From contig NZ_JAPJZK010000001.1 of assembly GCF_026309355.1 (NCBI RefSeq), positions 124,001-188,000 of the forward strand: DNA of 64,000 nucleotides, given 5' to 3'. Source of the stretch: Spartinivicinus marinus (GTDB taxonomy: Bacteria; Pseudomonadota; Gammaproteobacteria; Pseudomonadales; Zooshikellaceae). The translations under genes were made by a program, and so were the position numbers. Positions 1-10,494 of this stretch are shown here, piece after piece. The notes under the pieces are model-generated. The model saw nothing but the letters and a program-made list of their open reading frames with translations. It was not told where the DNA came from and ran no database searches. Each line of letters opens with the position of its first letter. The first letter of the stretch is position 1.

Positions 1-3000
1 CTTACAGATAGCACCACCTTCACAGGTACATTGGCTACAGAGTTATTATTAGCCCGTTCAACCGCACGTCCTTTAATGGTTACCGTTTCCCCTTCATAAA
101 GCTCAGTTTTATCAACGGTTGTCACTTCTGCTATATAAGGCGTTTCTTGCAACGTCAGTTGATAACTTGCCTGAGTACCACTAATCGCCACAGATGTTGG
201 CTTGCTTAGCTGATAATGGAGTTTATCCACTTCCAGCTTTAACACCACCACATCCGGGGCCGCAGCTGGTACTGGGATTTCAGTAACGGCTGAAGTGAAG
301 GTTGTATCAGGGGCTACACGAGCAACTACTGATTTATTAGGTAGTTGTACGACATCTCCCACCAACTGCTTAACAGGTGCCGTACTTAAAATATTGCCTG
401 CTAAATCTTCCAATACCCAACGGACTTCAGTTGAAGGCTGTTTCCCTTTCGCCATCAATAATTCAATGGCAACATCTGTTGGGTTATTGATTTGCAAGCG
501 CGCTTTACCCACTGCTCCTCGGACAAACTCATCGGCAATAATAGTAGCTTCTACTCCTGCCTGACTAACAGTCACTAATGCTTCCTGCACTATGGTTACC
601 TGCTGGCCAGGGTTACGATTAGATATCCAATGGGGTTGCCAAATAGTTTCCATGGTTAAAGTAACCACGCCAGGTAATTGCTCATATCCCCCTATTACCA
701 CTGGAACATCTGTAATATTGTCAGCCTCAACTGTAAAACCATCAGACCAGTGGATATAGGTTTTGCCATTAATGCTCAAGCTAATTTTTAACTTAACATT
801 ATTGACTGTTTGTTTACCTAAATTAGCCACTCTAAATTGCAGCTTATTCATAATGCCACGATAAAGCTGAGGTTGTTCACCAGCAACGGTTGTCAATTCA
901 GTGGACAATGCAGGCAAGGCAATATCATGGGCCAGGCTTTCCTTACCATTATTATCAACTGCCTTGATTTGGTAGATTCTTTCACCTAATTGGCCTCGAT
1001 TTAACTGACTATCGACATAATCAGAATCAACAAACTGAGGTTCTGGTAATAGCTGATCATGCAATGACCGCACATCGTTAATATCTACAGCACCTACTTT
1101 ATAGCCATTAATATTTTGGCCATTATGCTGCCAGCTAATTTCTGGTTTACCGGTTAACGGTAAGCGTATTTTTACATCAGCGACAGGCAACAGTTGGGTA
1201 TTTAAGTAAACCGCATTGGATGGGGCTGATTCATTACCCGCAGGGTCAATGGCCGTAACAAAATAAAGGTGTTCATTAATTGATGGCGCTGAGTCGAGTG
1301 CTTTTAACCCTTTTATTGGCGTTAACACTGGCTGATAGTCAGCTAATGTTGTTAACTCCTCCAGGCTTGTTAATGGCAACCGATAGAGCTGATAACGCAG
1401 TTGACCATTTTGCAGCTCACCTGCTGGTACCTGCCATTCAGCCACTACCCCTTTGCCTGTTAATTGGGCTTTAAATTCCGTAGGGGCTTGTGGTTTTTCA
1501 CCATCGGCTACAACTTTTACTACCTCACTTAAAGCACTTTCAGCACGCTGACCATTATGCTTTCTGATCGTAGCGATAGCATACCAATAATTACCATCCA
1601 CTAATGGAGCGTTTTTACCGTCTAGATAACCAGGCGCTTCATTCGCTAATTCAGCATTGGTTAGCTCAATTAATGAAGTAAAGTCCTCATCTACCTGGTT
1701 TTTACGATAAACCACATAACCATCAGCCTCTGCTACTGAATGCCAATTAAGTTGAACTTTACCACCCGCTAAGGCCGTTGCAGCAACCCCTGTTGGTGCT
1801 GTTAAAGGTGGTAAATCCCCTTGGTAAACCTGGAATTTATGTTTTACTTTAATTCCAGTCGCCTGATTACCTAAACGGTCTTCTGCCTGGAAATCAAAAC
1901 CTAAATATTCCACCACAGGTTCACCCGCATTATCTAACCCCACATCAGCAGGCAAAGTAAGATAACCAATATAAACCGGCTGGTTAGGCTGAGACTGTGG
2001 ATCAAGGGTTAAACTAATGCCGTCAGCATAATCAGCCAGCACTTGTCGGCTATTTTGATCCTCAATATAAGGAATTAAAATCGGTTGAGTCCCTGTGCGT
2101 ACGGTATCTTTTAAGGTAATCAACACCTCTACTCGTTGGCCATTACCAGTTTCATCCACTTGATTAACAATGGGGGCAGATGGGTTAATAACTAGTTTGG
2201 CAATTTCAGGGCTTAACGTATCGATGTTAATCGATTTACCTTGTTGAATTTCTGTACCTCGATTACCTGCTGCATCATGGGCTGTCACAATGGCATGGCC
2301 AGTACCTGAAGGCGTATTAGAGGTAATGTCAAAATGTCCTTTATACACCCGAGGGTTGTCATAATCAGCCGTTAATTCCGCTGTTAATGGCAGGCTACCT
2401 GGTACCGCAATAGCAAAATGTGGTGTATTTCGTAGCGGCTCGCTAAAAGTCACTACTACCGCTACCGAACCTACACCAAAGATACCATCCATTTGTACTT
2501 CAGGTTGATATTCAATTTTTTCTACCACAGGTGCCGTACTGTCCGCAGTAATCGTTATCGGCTTAGATAATTCACCGACCGTACCCAACTGATTAATTGC
2601 GGCTACCCGGTAAACATACTGACCATCTTCCGCTAACGTGTCATTGCCTGTATCCGTTGTCAGTAATTTATTATTCACCTGTACAACACCAGGTTGATCT
2701 ACGCGGGTAAAATCAGTAGTTGACCGATAAATTGCATAGCCTTTTAGCAAATCACTATGAATAGGCTGCCAACTCAATGCCACCTGACCTAAGCGCTTTG
2801 CCATACCTGTGAAATTACCAGGTGCAGGCAGTTGAGAATGATCCACTGTCACTTTTATTGTTTGGCTGAATTGGCTGGCTTTTGCGTGACCAATATAGCG
2901 CGCAGCGGCTTTAATAACGTTTTCACCCTCTTGTAAACTAATAGTCTGACTAAATCGGCCAGTGCTACCGACCGTTATAGCTTCCGCAATAGGCGTATCG

Positions 3001-6000
3001 TTTACCAATACCGTTACTGTCGTATCAACTTCTGAGGTGCCACTTAAAGTGAACTCATCACGATTAATGCGTAATTCCCTATTATTAATACCAGCATTAA
3101 CATTTGCAGGTATTGTAAGGACAGGCGCTGTGGGTGCAGCCAGCTCTACAGTTAAAATGATGGATTTTTCAGTCACATTTTCCAAGTGATCAAATAGCTT
3201 TATAAGTAACTGATTGTCACCTTCAGTTAATTGACTCACTTGCAGTGGCAGCAGATAGTCTGGCGAACCATTAGTAACGGTTGCTAATCGCTCGCCTTGT
3301 AAACTGAATTCCACTCGGCTGATACCACTTGAATCGTCAGCTTTAATAGCCAACCGCCCATTACCCGTTACCATTAGTTGGTTATTGTTCAGCTCATGGG
3401 TAGTTGTCGTCTGAATAAAACGAATGCTTTCTATTTCAGGCCCTTCTTGATCGGCAACAGGGGTTACCTGAATCGTTTGTACCACTGGGTTTTCGACACC
3501 TGCCGTATTTACCGCAGTCACTGCTACAAAATAAGGATGATCATTTTGTAAACCAGTAATAGTGCCTGTTAGCTGATTTTTATTGACTACCAGCTTAGGC
3601 TGTAAACCACTGACCGAGTTAAAAGTAGTGTCACTGACATAAACCTTATACTGTTTAATCAGTGCTGTTGGTTGAACGGCCGACCAAGTTAAAGTAGCCC
3701 GACTATCATTAGGCTCTGCGCTTAAACCGGCTGGATTATTTAAATAAGTCACTGCCTGGCGAGGATTAGCAGTAGACTCATTACCTTCCTGATCAATAGC
3801 CGTAATTTTTACCTGATAAGCTGTGGCAGGTTTTAACCCAGCAATATCAAAATACGCCCAACCATTAACATACTTCAGCTTGTCAACGGCAATCGTCTTA
3901 CTCTTTACTGCATTGCTTTCGCTACTGATACTCCCTTCTGGAGACCAATACAGTTTATAAGACACTACATCACTTTCAGTGACTGGCTGCCAATTAACAC
4001 GTACTTTTTTATCAGTCGCTTCAACTTTAATTTGGGTAATTGCTGGAGGAGCCTCAGTATCTTTAGGCTCAACAGGCTTAGACTCCACGGCTTCAATCAA
4101 TAAACCTTGCTGATCTACCGCAATAACTGCCACATAAACGGTTTTATTACGTTGTAAGCCCGTTAATTGATATTGCTTTTGAGTAGCAGGTAATTTTGCC
4201 AACGGCGTTAAACCCGCTACTGAAGTAAATGGCTGATCAGACAAATAAATATGATATTGGGCGATATCATTGCCATTAGCCGCCACATCATACCCTTGCC
4301 AATCAACAACCGCGACCGTACCACTGCCTTCACCATTAACAGAAGCCACCACTTTGCCAGGCGCCTGATCATCAAAGCGAATGGTAATATTGGTGGGTTC
4401 GCTGAAGTTATTGGCTTTGTCCGCTTGCTTAAACTGAAAGTGATTAATACCTGGCGTTAATTCCACCTCATAACTAAATACACTAGAGTCAGTTGCGTTG
4501 AAAACTTGCTTATCCTCTAAATAAACTGCCGCACCTGCTTCTTTACGGCCTTTCAGTAATACCTTTTTACTGGCAGTCACTGCTGGATAGTTTTGAAACA
4601 CCAATGGTTTAGGTGAAGAATAATCAATCGTAAACTGATAATTGATCGGGGTAGACTGATTGCCTGCTTTATCTACAATAAATCCCTTAATGTGATAAGC
4701 ACCTTCCAAGAAAGCCTCACCATAGGTGATAATCGCCTGTTTGCCATCAGTAGATAAATCTGTCTCTACTGGTAGGATTACATTATTTCGTGTCACCAAA
4801 ATTCGGCTATTAACTATATCAACCCCACTACCCGATTCCTCTATATGAATAGTTAATTGCTTAGGAACCTGATTAGTCCAAGGCTTAGGGGTAAACTGAT
4901 TTATAGTGGGTCTAACAGTGTCTACAATAATTTTGCGAGTAATTGTTGCCGAGTGATTGCCTGCTTTATCTTTACTGGAAATCACAAATTCATTGGCACC
5001 TTCTTTCAAGTTACCCACTAATAGTTGCCATTGATCACCGACAGGCGTGACTTCACTTTGATTTATTTGCACAACTGTATTTGCTGGTGCAGTCCCTGTA
5101 AACCTAAAGTTATAGCTATTAATAAAAGTAAGTTCAGATTTTGGTGCAGTTATTGTAGGTACGGCTGGCTCAATAGTATCTACTTCTATACCCAATTGGT
5201 TTTCAGCAGGAAGCATTTTATTGCCAACATCATCAGCTGCATCAACCACACTGACTTGTAAACCCGTTTCAATTGGTTTATCAAAACTGACTAACTCAGT
5301 GACAAATACAGTATCTGACTGCCATGTACCACTCTCAAGTGTTTTAATAGTTTGGCCATTACTATTTTTAAACAACACTTTAGGTACTACACCTGTATTC
5401 ATTGGCCGGTTGAACACCAGTTTACCTGACCAGCTGTTATTTTCCTTATTTAACACTTGTGTATTCGACGTTAACTCAATCAGTTTACAAGTGCGCTGAA
5501 CATTATATACACCAGTATCAACAGTGTTATTGTCTATTTCATCCTCAGCTTGTGCCTGGTTGCAGTTAGCCTTAAGTAAGATGTGATATTTACCTGTATC
5601 AATATCTGGCCAGGTAATTTTATGAGTTAATTTAATAGATCCATTAGCATCAATATAATCACCTGTTATTTTGCCAAGCAAGGTATCAGCATCATCAATA
5701 GTATTATTGCCAGACAAATATAAGCACAAATCCCACTGATTACCTGCTGGTCCTTTACCTTTATTGACTAGCTCCGCATTAACTTCTACTGGTTCACCTG
5801 CAATAAAATTTCCTTTAATCGTTTTATCTTCAAGCTGAATATCGGGTTTAGCAAAGGTAAGTGGAATGGTTGTAGAGTTAATAACCCCCTGCGAATCGAT
5901 TACATTAATATAGAGTTGATTATATCCATCAGTGAATAGCTTATAGATTGTTGAATAGGGAATAGTAACTTCTGTCTCATTTTGATCAGATTTAACTATA

Positions 6001-9000
6001 GGATTAGTAAAGTCACTTATAGAATTAGCCTGTTTTTTATCGACAGCAACTAAAGTCGTCTCTCCAAGACCTAGTTCATTATCAAGATCATTTACTTTTA
6101 CAGTAAAATTAAATGGTTGATTTGCCGTAATCAGTTCGTCAGCTTTTGTTATTTCAATGGTTGGTTGAGAAGATTTTAAACTAATTTGCGTAGTTGCCTC
6201 ATCAGATAAACCGTCTGCATCTGTGACTGTTAATTTAACCGCTAACTTTTGACCAAAAGCTAAACCATGGCTGATTAACTCAGTTAAAGCAACTGATAAT
6301 GCTGGCTGACCAAGTTCTTCAAACTCATAACTACCATCATTATTAATATCCCACTTAAAGGTTAGCTGGCTATGGCCATTAAGAGAGTCCAAGTCAGTTG
6401 TTTTAGATGCATCAATAACAGCTGTGGTATTTTTCGCAGAAAACTGAATAGTCTTGGGTAATTTAGCGATAGGTTTTTGTAGAGTAGCAGTAGTAAAACC
6501 TTCGTAAACGACATCCTCCTGACTGAAGTTATAAAAGCCTACCTTTCCTAAGCCGATTGGCTCCTCATCTACAATTAAGCCACTATCCCATAGTAGATCA
6601 CCACTTTCTACATCATAAATATGCACACGAATATTACCATTTACTTGGTAGGATAAACTAAATCGATACTCTTTATGAGGAGCCCAGCCTCTATCACTAG
6701 CAAACGTTTGGCTAAGCACTTTTATATGTTCGTTACTAGTAAGATTCCAAAAATAGTCTCTATTTGATGTTGGTTTTACTATTTTTATAATACTAAAGCC
6801 TTCTTTTGCCGCTCCTTGATTATTTTTTTTCCATGAGAATAAATAAAAAGGACTTTCTAAATCTTTAAAACCAAAAACAAAACCAATAAAGTCATCATCC
6901 CCTGTATCTTCAACTTTAAATTTACCTTCAAACCGGTTTCCTGCCAGCTCAAAATCACTAATAAAGAAAGTAGGCTCACCATTTATATGCTGCTTAACAT
7001 AACGACCATTATCAGAAACTCGCCAATCACCAGCAGAACCACCTTCATAGTCGTATTCTTGCCAGTTGTTTAAGGAGACAGGGGCAGTAGACAACGGATG
7101 ATCTGTTTCGGGTAGTGCTGGAATAATTAAATTATCTAACTCAAAGTATCCACCAGCACTAACCTGCTTAGCACGAAACTCAATCGTGTGCTTGCCTGGT
7201 TCTAACGGAATTGCATACTGGGCATTGTACTCATGGTAACTATACCAGTGGTAATTACTATTGTACTTCCCATCAATGTAAAGCCGCATTTCTGGCCCTT
7301 TGGTTTTGATGGCCTTGAAATACAACATACTTTTTACAGGCACATTAATATGCGTTTTAACGAAAGCATCTTGCCCTTGCGCCATCACGGGACGCCATAC
7401 TTGCCCATCGCCATTTGTTGCTGCGGTAATTTCCCAAGTCCCTGCGCCACTATGATGCCAGTAATAGCCGCCTAATTGATCATCTTCAAAATCAATCAAT
7501 AAACGACGTTTGTCGTTTGGATCCGTAGGATCTGTTTGAGCAATCCATTCCTCAAGATCACGTACACCGTCTTTATCTGTGTCTGTGATGACATCATATT
7601 TAAGCGGGGATAACTGGTAACGAACTTCCCACTGATCTGATAACGTATCGCCATCGGTATCTGCCTTGGTAGGATTGGTATCGTGGGTATGCTCTTCTAA
7701 ATCCGTTAATCCATCACTATCGGTATCCGTTTCTTTCACTTGAAAATCTTGGTCTAATTTACTAAAAAATTCATATTCCCAGCCATCCCTGACTTGATCA
7801 TTATCGGAATCAACCAAGGCCGGTAAAATTAAATTATCTAATTCCAAATACCCACCAGCATCTGTCTGTGCTGCACGAAACTCAATCGTGTGTTTGCCGG
7901 GTTCTAACGGAATTGCATACTGGGCATTGTACTCATGGTAACTATACCAGTGGTAATTACTATTGTACTTCCCATCAATGTAAAGCCGCATTTCTGGCCC
8001 TTTGGTTTTGATGGCCTTGAAATACAACATACTTTTTACAGGCACATTAATATGCGTTTTAACGAAAGCATCTTGCCCTTGCGCCATCACGAGGCGCCAT
8101 ACTTGCCCATCGCCATTTGTTGCTGCGGTAATTTCCCAAGTCCCTGCGCCACTATGATGCCAGTAATAGCCGCCTAATTGATCATCTTCAAAATCAATCA
8201 ATAAACGACGTTTGTCGTTTGGATCCGTAGGATCTGTTTGAGCAATCCATTCCTCAAGATCACGTACACCGTCTTTATCTGTGTCTGTGATGACATCATA
8301 TTTAAGCGGGGATAACTGGTAACGAACTTCCCACTGATCTGATAACGTATCGCCATCGGTATCTGCCTTGGTAGGATTGGTATCGTGGGTATGCTCTTCT
8401 AAATCCGTTAATCCATCACTATCGGTATCCGTTTCTTTCACTTGAAAATCTTGGTCTAATTTACTAAAAAATTCATATTCCCAGCCATCCCTGACTTGAT
8501 CATTATCGGAATCAACCAAGGCCGGTAAAATTAAATTATCTAATTCCAAATACCCACCAGCATCTGTCTGTGCTGCACGAAACTCAATCGTGTGCTTGCC
8601 TGGTTCTAACGGAATTGCATACTGGGCATTGTACTCATGGTAACTATACCAGTGGTAATTACTATTGTACTTCCCATCAATGTAAAGCCGCATTTCTGGC
8701 CCTTTGGTTTTGATGGCCTTGAAATACAACATACTTTTTACAGGCACATTAATATGCGTTTTAACGAAAGCATCTTGCCCTTGCGCCATCACGGGGCGCC
8801 ATACTTGCCCATCGCCATTTGTTGCTGCGGTAATTTCCCAAGTCCCTGCGCCACTATGATGCCAGTAATAGCCGCCTAATTGATCATCTTCAAAATCAAT
8901 CAATAAACGACGTTTGTCGTTTGGATCCGTAGGATCTGTTTGAGCAATCCATTCCTCAAGATCACGTACACCGTCTTTATCTGTGTCTGTGATGACATCA

Positions 9001-10460
9001 TATTTAAGCGGGGATAACTGGTAACGAACTTCCCACTGATCTGATAACGTATCGCCATCGGTATCTGCCTTGGTAGGATTGGTATCGTGGGTATGCTCTT
9101 CTAAATCCGTTAATCCATCACTATCGGTATCCGTTTCTTTCACTTGAAAATCTTGGTCTAATTTACTAAAAAATTCATATTCCCAGCCATCCCTGACTTG
9201 ATCATTATCGGAATCAACCAAGGCCGGTAAAATTAAATTATCTAATTCCAAATACCCACCAGCATCTGTCTGTGCTGCACGAAACTCAATCGTGTGCTTG
9301 CCTGGTTCTAACGGAATTGCATACTGGGCATTGTACTCATGGTAACTATACCAGTGGTAATTACTATTGTACTTCCCATCAATGTAAAGCCGCATTTCTG
9401 GCCCTTTGGTTTTGATGGCCTTGAAATACAACATACTTTTTACAGGCACATTAATATGCGTTTTAACGAAAGCATCTTGCCCTTGCGCCATCACGGGGCG
9501 CCATACTTGCCCATCGCCATTTGTTGCTGCGGTAATTTCCCAAGTCCCTGCGCCACTATGATGCCAGTAATAGCCGCCTAATTGATCATCTTCAAAATCA
9601 ATCAATAAACGACGTTTGTCGTTTGGATCCGTAGGATCTGTTTGAGCAATCCATTCCTCAAGATCACGTACACCGTCTTTATCTGTGTCTGTGATGACAT
9701 CATATTTAAGCGGGGATAACTGGTAACGAACTTCCCACTGATCTGATAACGTATCGCCATCGGTATCTGCCTTGGTAGGATTGGTATCGTGGGTATGCTC
9801 TTCTAAATCCGTTAATCCATCACTATCGGTATCCGTTTCTTTCACTTGAAAATCTTGGTCTAATTTACTAAAAAATTCATATTCCCAGCCATCCCTGACT
9901 TGATCATTATCGGAATCAACCAAGGCCGGTAAAATTAAATTATCTAATTCCAAATACCCACCAGCATCTGTCTGTGCTGCACGAAACTCAATCGTGTGTT
10001 TGCCGGGTTCTAACGGAATTGCATACTGGGCATTGTACTCATGGTAACTATACCAGTGGTAATTACTATTGTACTTCCCATCAATGTAAAGCCGCATTTC
10101 AGGTCCTTTGGTTTTGATGGCCTTGAAATACAACATACTCTTTACAGGGACATTGACATGGGTTTTAACGAAGGCTTCTTGTCCTTGCCCCATCACGGGG
10201 CGCCATACCTGTCCATCATCATTCGTTGCTGCGGTAATTTCCCAAGCCCCTGCGCCACTACGATGCCAGTAATAGTCACCTAAAGAGTCATCTTCAAAAT
10301 TTATTGTTTTACCTATATGTTCTGAAGTACTGGAAGTAATATCATCTGCATTAGCACCAACCATCAAACCTAGACTGATCAATAAATAAAAAGTCACTTG
10401 TTTTCTATTGAAAAAACACAACACAACAAAAAACAGGAATAAACCCCAAATATATTCCAT
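1..10460 (-). CDS. giant secreted Ig/FN3-repeat protein with TSP3 calcium repeats (partial)
   Basis: The frame is open from an ATG at 10460 to the left window edge, so more than 3480 residues are visible and the C-terminus is missing. The N-terminus is hydrophobic and ends in a plausible signal peptide cut near VGANA/DD. Residues about 55-1110 hold five copies of a jelly-roll-like domain (FEDD...YYW...LYIDGK...LELDNL) separated by thrombospondin type 3-like DTDSDG/DTDKDG calcium loops. Then follow a lamin-G-like segment, a PKD-like and a CARDB-like segment, and many Ig/FN3-like repeats (WQPV, YRV/YYW edge strands). A large calcium-stabilised surface or secreted adhesin is the likely role. It starts 34 bp after the transglutaminase-like gene, so they are probably cotranscribed. 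No good Shine-Dalgarno sequence precedes the ATG; a GTG/TTG start some 13 codons later is possible. The target is unknown. Confidence 0.85.
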   Translation of the reverse strand, partial: MEYIWGLFLFFVVLCFFNRKQVTFYLLISLGLMVGANADDITSSTSEHIGKTINFEDDSLGDYYWHRSGAGAWEITAATNDDGQVWRPVMGQGQEAFVKTHVNVPVKSMLYFKAIKTKGPEMRLYIDGKYNSNYHWYSYHEYNAQYAIPLEPGKHTIEFRAAQTDAGGYLELDNLILPALVDSDNDQVRDGWEYEFFSKLDQDFQVKETDTDSDGLTDLEEHTHDTNPTKADTDGDTLSDQWEVRYQLSPLKYDVITDTDKDGVRDLEEWIAQTDPTDPNDKRRLLIDFEDDQLGGYYWHHSGAGTWEITAATNGDGQVWRPVMAQGQDAFVKTHINVPVKSMLYFKAIKTKGPEMRLYIDGKYNSNYHWYSYHEYNAQYAIPLEPGKHTIEFRAAQTDAGGYLELDNLILPALVDSDNDQVRDGWEYEFFSKLDQDFQVKETDTDSDGLTDLEEHTHDTNPTKADTDGDTLSDQWEVRYQLSPLKYDVITDTDKDGVRDLEEWIAQTDPTDPNDKRRLLIDFEDDQLGGYYWHHSGAGTWEITAATNGDGQVWRPVMAQGQDAFVKTHINVPVKSMLYFKAIKTKGPEMRLYIDGKYNSNYHWYSYHEYNAQYAIPLEPGKHTIEFRAAQTDAGGYLELDNLILPALVDSDNDQVRDGWEYEFFSKLDQDFQVKETDTDSDGLTDLEEHTHDTNPTKADTDGDTLSDQWEVRYQLSPLKYDVITDTDKDGVRDLEEWIAQTDPTDPNDKRRLLIDFEDDQLGGYYWHHSGAGTWEITAATNGDGQVWRLVMAQGQDAFVKTHINVPVKSMLYFKAIKTKGPEMRLYIDGKYNSNYHWYSYHEYNAQYAIPLEPGKHTIEFRAAQTDAGGYLELDNLILPALVDSDNDQVRDGWEYEFFSKLDQDFQVKETDTDSDGLTDLEEHTHDTNPTKADTDGDTLSDQWEVRYQLSPLKYDVITDTDKDGVRDLEEWIAQTDPTDPNDKRRLLIDFEDDQLGGYYWHHSGAGTWEITAATNGDGQVWRPVMAQGQDAFVKTHINVPVKSMLYFKAIKTKGPEMRLYIDGKYNSNYHWYSYHEYNAQYAIPLEPGKHTIEFRAKQVSAGGYFELDNLIIPALPETDHPLSTAPVSLNNWQEYDYEGGSAGDWRVSDNGRYVKQHINGEPTFFISDFELAGNRFEGKFKVEDTGDDDFIGFVFGFKDLESPFYLFSWKKNNQGAAKEGFSIIKIVKPTSNRDYFWNLTSNEHIKVLSQTFASDRGWAPHKEYRFSLSYQVNGNIRVHIYDVESGDLLWDSGLIVDEEPIGLGKVGFYNFSQEDVVYEGFTTATLQKPIAKLPKTIQFSAKNTTAVIDASKTTDLDSLNGHSQLTFKWDINNDGSYEFEELGQPALSVALTELISHGLAFGQKLAVKLTVTDADGLSDEATTQISLKSSQPTIEITKADELITANQPFNFTVKVNDLDNELGLGETTLVAVDKKQANSISDFTNPIVKSDQNETEVTIPYSTIYKLFTDGYNQLYINVIDSQGVINSTTIPLTFAKPDIQLEDKTIKGNFIAGEPVEVNAELVNKGKGPAGNQWDLCLYLSGNNTIDDADTLLGKITGDYIDANGSIKLTHKITWPDIDTGKYHILLKANCNQAQAEDEIDNNTVDTGVYNVQRTCKLIELTSNTQVLNKENNSWSGKLVFNRPMNTGVVPKVLFKNSNGQTIKTLESGTWQSDTVFVTELVSFDKPIETGLQVSVVDAADDVGNKMLPAENQLGIEVDTIEPAVPTITAPKSELTFINSYNFRFTGTAPANTVVQINQSEVTPVGDQWQLLVGNLKEGANEFVISSKDKAGNHSATITRKIIVDTVRPTINQFTPKPWTNQVPKQLTIHIEESGSGVDIVNSRILVTRNNVILPVETDLSTDGKQAIITYGEAFLEGAYHIKGFIVDKAGNQSTPINYQFTIDYSSPKPLVFQNYPAVTASKKVLLKGRKEAGAAVYLEDKQVFNATDSSVFSYEVELTPGINHFQFKQADKANNFSEPTNITIRFDDQAPGKVVASVNGEGSGTVAVVDWQGYDVAANGNDIAQYHIYLSDQPFTSVAGLTPLAKLPATQKQYQLTGLQRNKTVYVAVIAVDQQGLLIEAVESKPVEPKDTEAPPAITQIKVEATDKKVRVNWQPVTESDVVSYKLYWSPEGSISSESNAVKSKTIAVDKLKYVNGWAYFDIAGLKPATAYQVKITAIDQEGNESTANPRQAVTYLNNPAGLSAEPNDSRATLTWSAVQPTALIKQYKVYVSDTTFNSVSGLQPKLVVNKNQLTGTITGLQNDHPYFVAVTAVNTAGVENPVVQTIQVTPVADQEGPEIESIRFIQTTTTHELNNNQLMVTGNGRLAIKADDSSGISRVEFSLQGERLATVTNGSPDYLLPLQVSQLTEGDNQLLIKLFDHLENVTEKSIILTVELAAPTAPVLTIPANVNAGINNRELRINRDEFTLSGTSEVDTTVTVLVNDTPIAEAITVGSTGRFSQTISLQEGENVIKAAARYIGHAKASQFSQTIKVTVDHSQLPAPGNFTGMAKRLGQVALSWQPIHSDLLKGYAIYRSTTDFTRVDQPGVVQVNNKLLTTDTGNDTLAEDGQYVYRVAAINQLGTVGELSKPITITADSTAPVVEKIEYQPEVQMDGIFGVGSVAVVVTFSEPLRNTPHFAIAVPGSLPLTAELTADYDNPRVYKGHFDITSNTPSGTGHAIVTAHDAAGNRGTEIQQGKSINIDTLSPEIAKLVINPSAPIVNQVDETGNGQRVEVLITLKDTVRTGTQPILIPYIEDQNSRQVLADYADGISLTLDPQSQPNQPVYIGYLTLPADVGLDNAGEPVVEYLGFDFQAEDRLGNQATGIKVKHKFQVYQGDLPPLTAPTGVAATALAGGKVQLNWHSVAEADGYVVYRKNQVDEDFTSLIELTNAELANEAPGYLDGKNAPLVDGNYWYAIATIRKHNGQRAESALSEVVKVVADGEKPQAPTEFKAQLTGKGVVAEWQVPAGELQNGQLRYQLYRLPLTSLEELTTLADYQPVLTPIKGLKALDSAPSINEHLYFVTAIDPAGNESAPSNAVYLNTQLLPVADVKIRLPLTGKPEISWQHNGQNINGYKVGAVDINDVRSLHDQLLPEPQFVDSDYVDSQLNRGQLGERIYQIKAVDNNGKESLAHDIALPALSTELTTVAGEQPQLYRGIMNKLQFRVANLGKQTVNNVKLKISLSINGKTYIHWSDGFTVEADNITDVPVVIGGYEQLPGVVTLTMETIWQPHWISNRNPGQQVTIVQEALVTVSQAGVEATIIADEFVRGAVGKARLQINNPTDVAIELLMAKGKQPSTEVRWVLEDLAGNILSTAPVKQLVGDVVQLPNKSVVARVAPDTTFTSAVTEIPVPAAAPDVVVLKLEVDKLHYQLSKPTSVAISGTQASYQLTLQETPYIAEVTTVDKTELYEGETVTIKGRAVERANNNSVANVPVKVVLSV
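7122..10298 (-). repeat. 702-bp in-frame tandem repeats inside the giant protein gene
   Basis: Four full units (9597-10298, 8895-9596, 8193-8894, 7491-8192) are followed by a fifth copy of the first half only (7490 to about 7122). A unit is 234 codons: one jelly-roll-like domain plus several TSP3-like Asp-rich loops. The inner copies differ by only a few bases, for example gggacgcc, gaggcgcc and ggggcgcc at matching positions near 7391, 8092 and 8794. The outermost domains at both ends are more diverged. Such identity, including synonymous sites, points to recent duplication or gene conversion. Copy number may vary between strains or be misassembled. Confidence 0.95.
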
Positions 10461-10494
10461 TGATACTACACCGTTAGTTTTAGTCCAGGTAATG

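Noticed and set aside
7233-10283. Five plus-strand 80-residue frames spaced by 702 bp
   Set aside because: They are antisense shadows of the tandem repeats of the giant minus-strand gene and simply copy the repeat period.
7100-10300. CRISPR array
   Set aside because: The repeats are 702 bp, contiguous and in-frame coding; there are no short repeats with spacers anywhere in the window.
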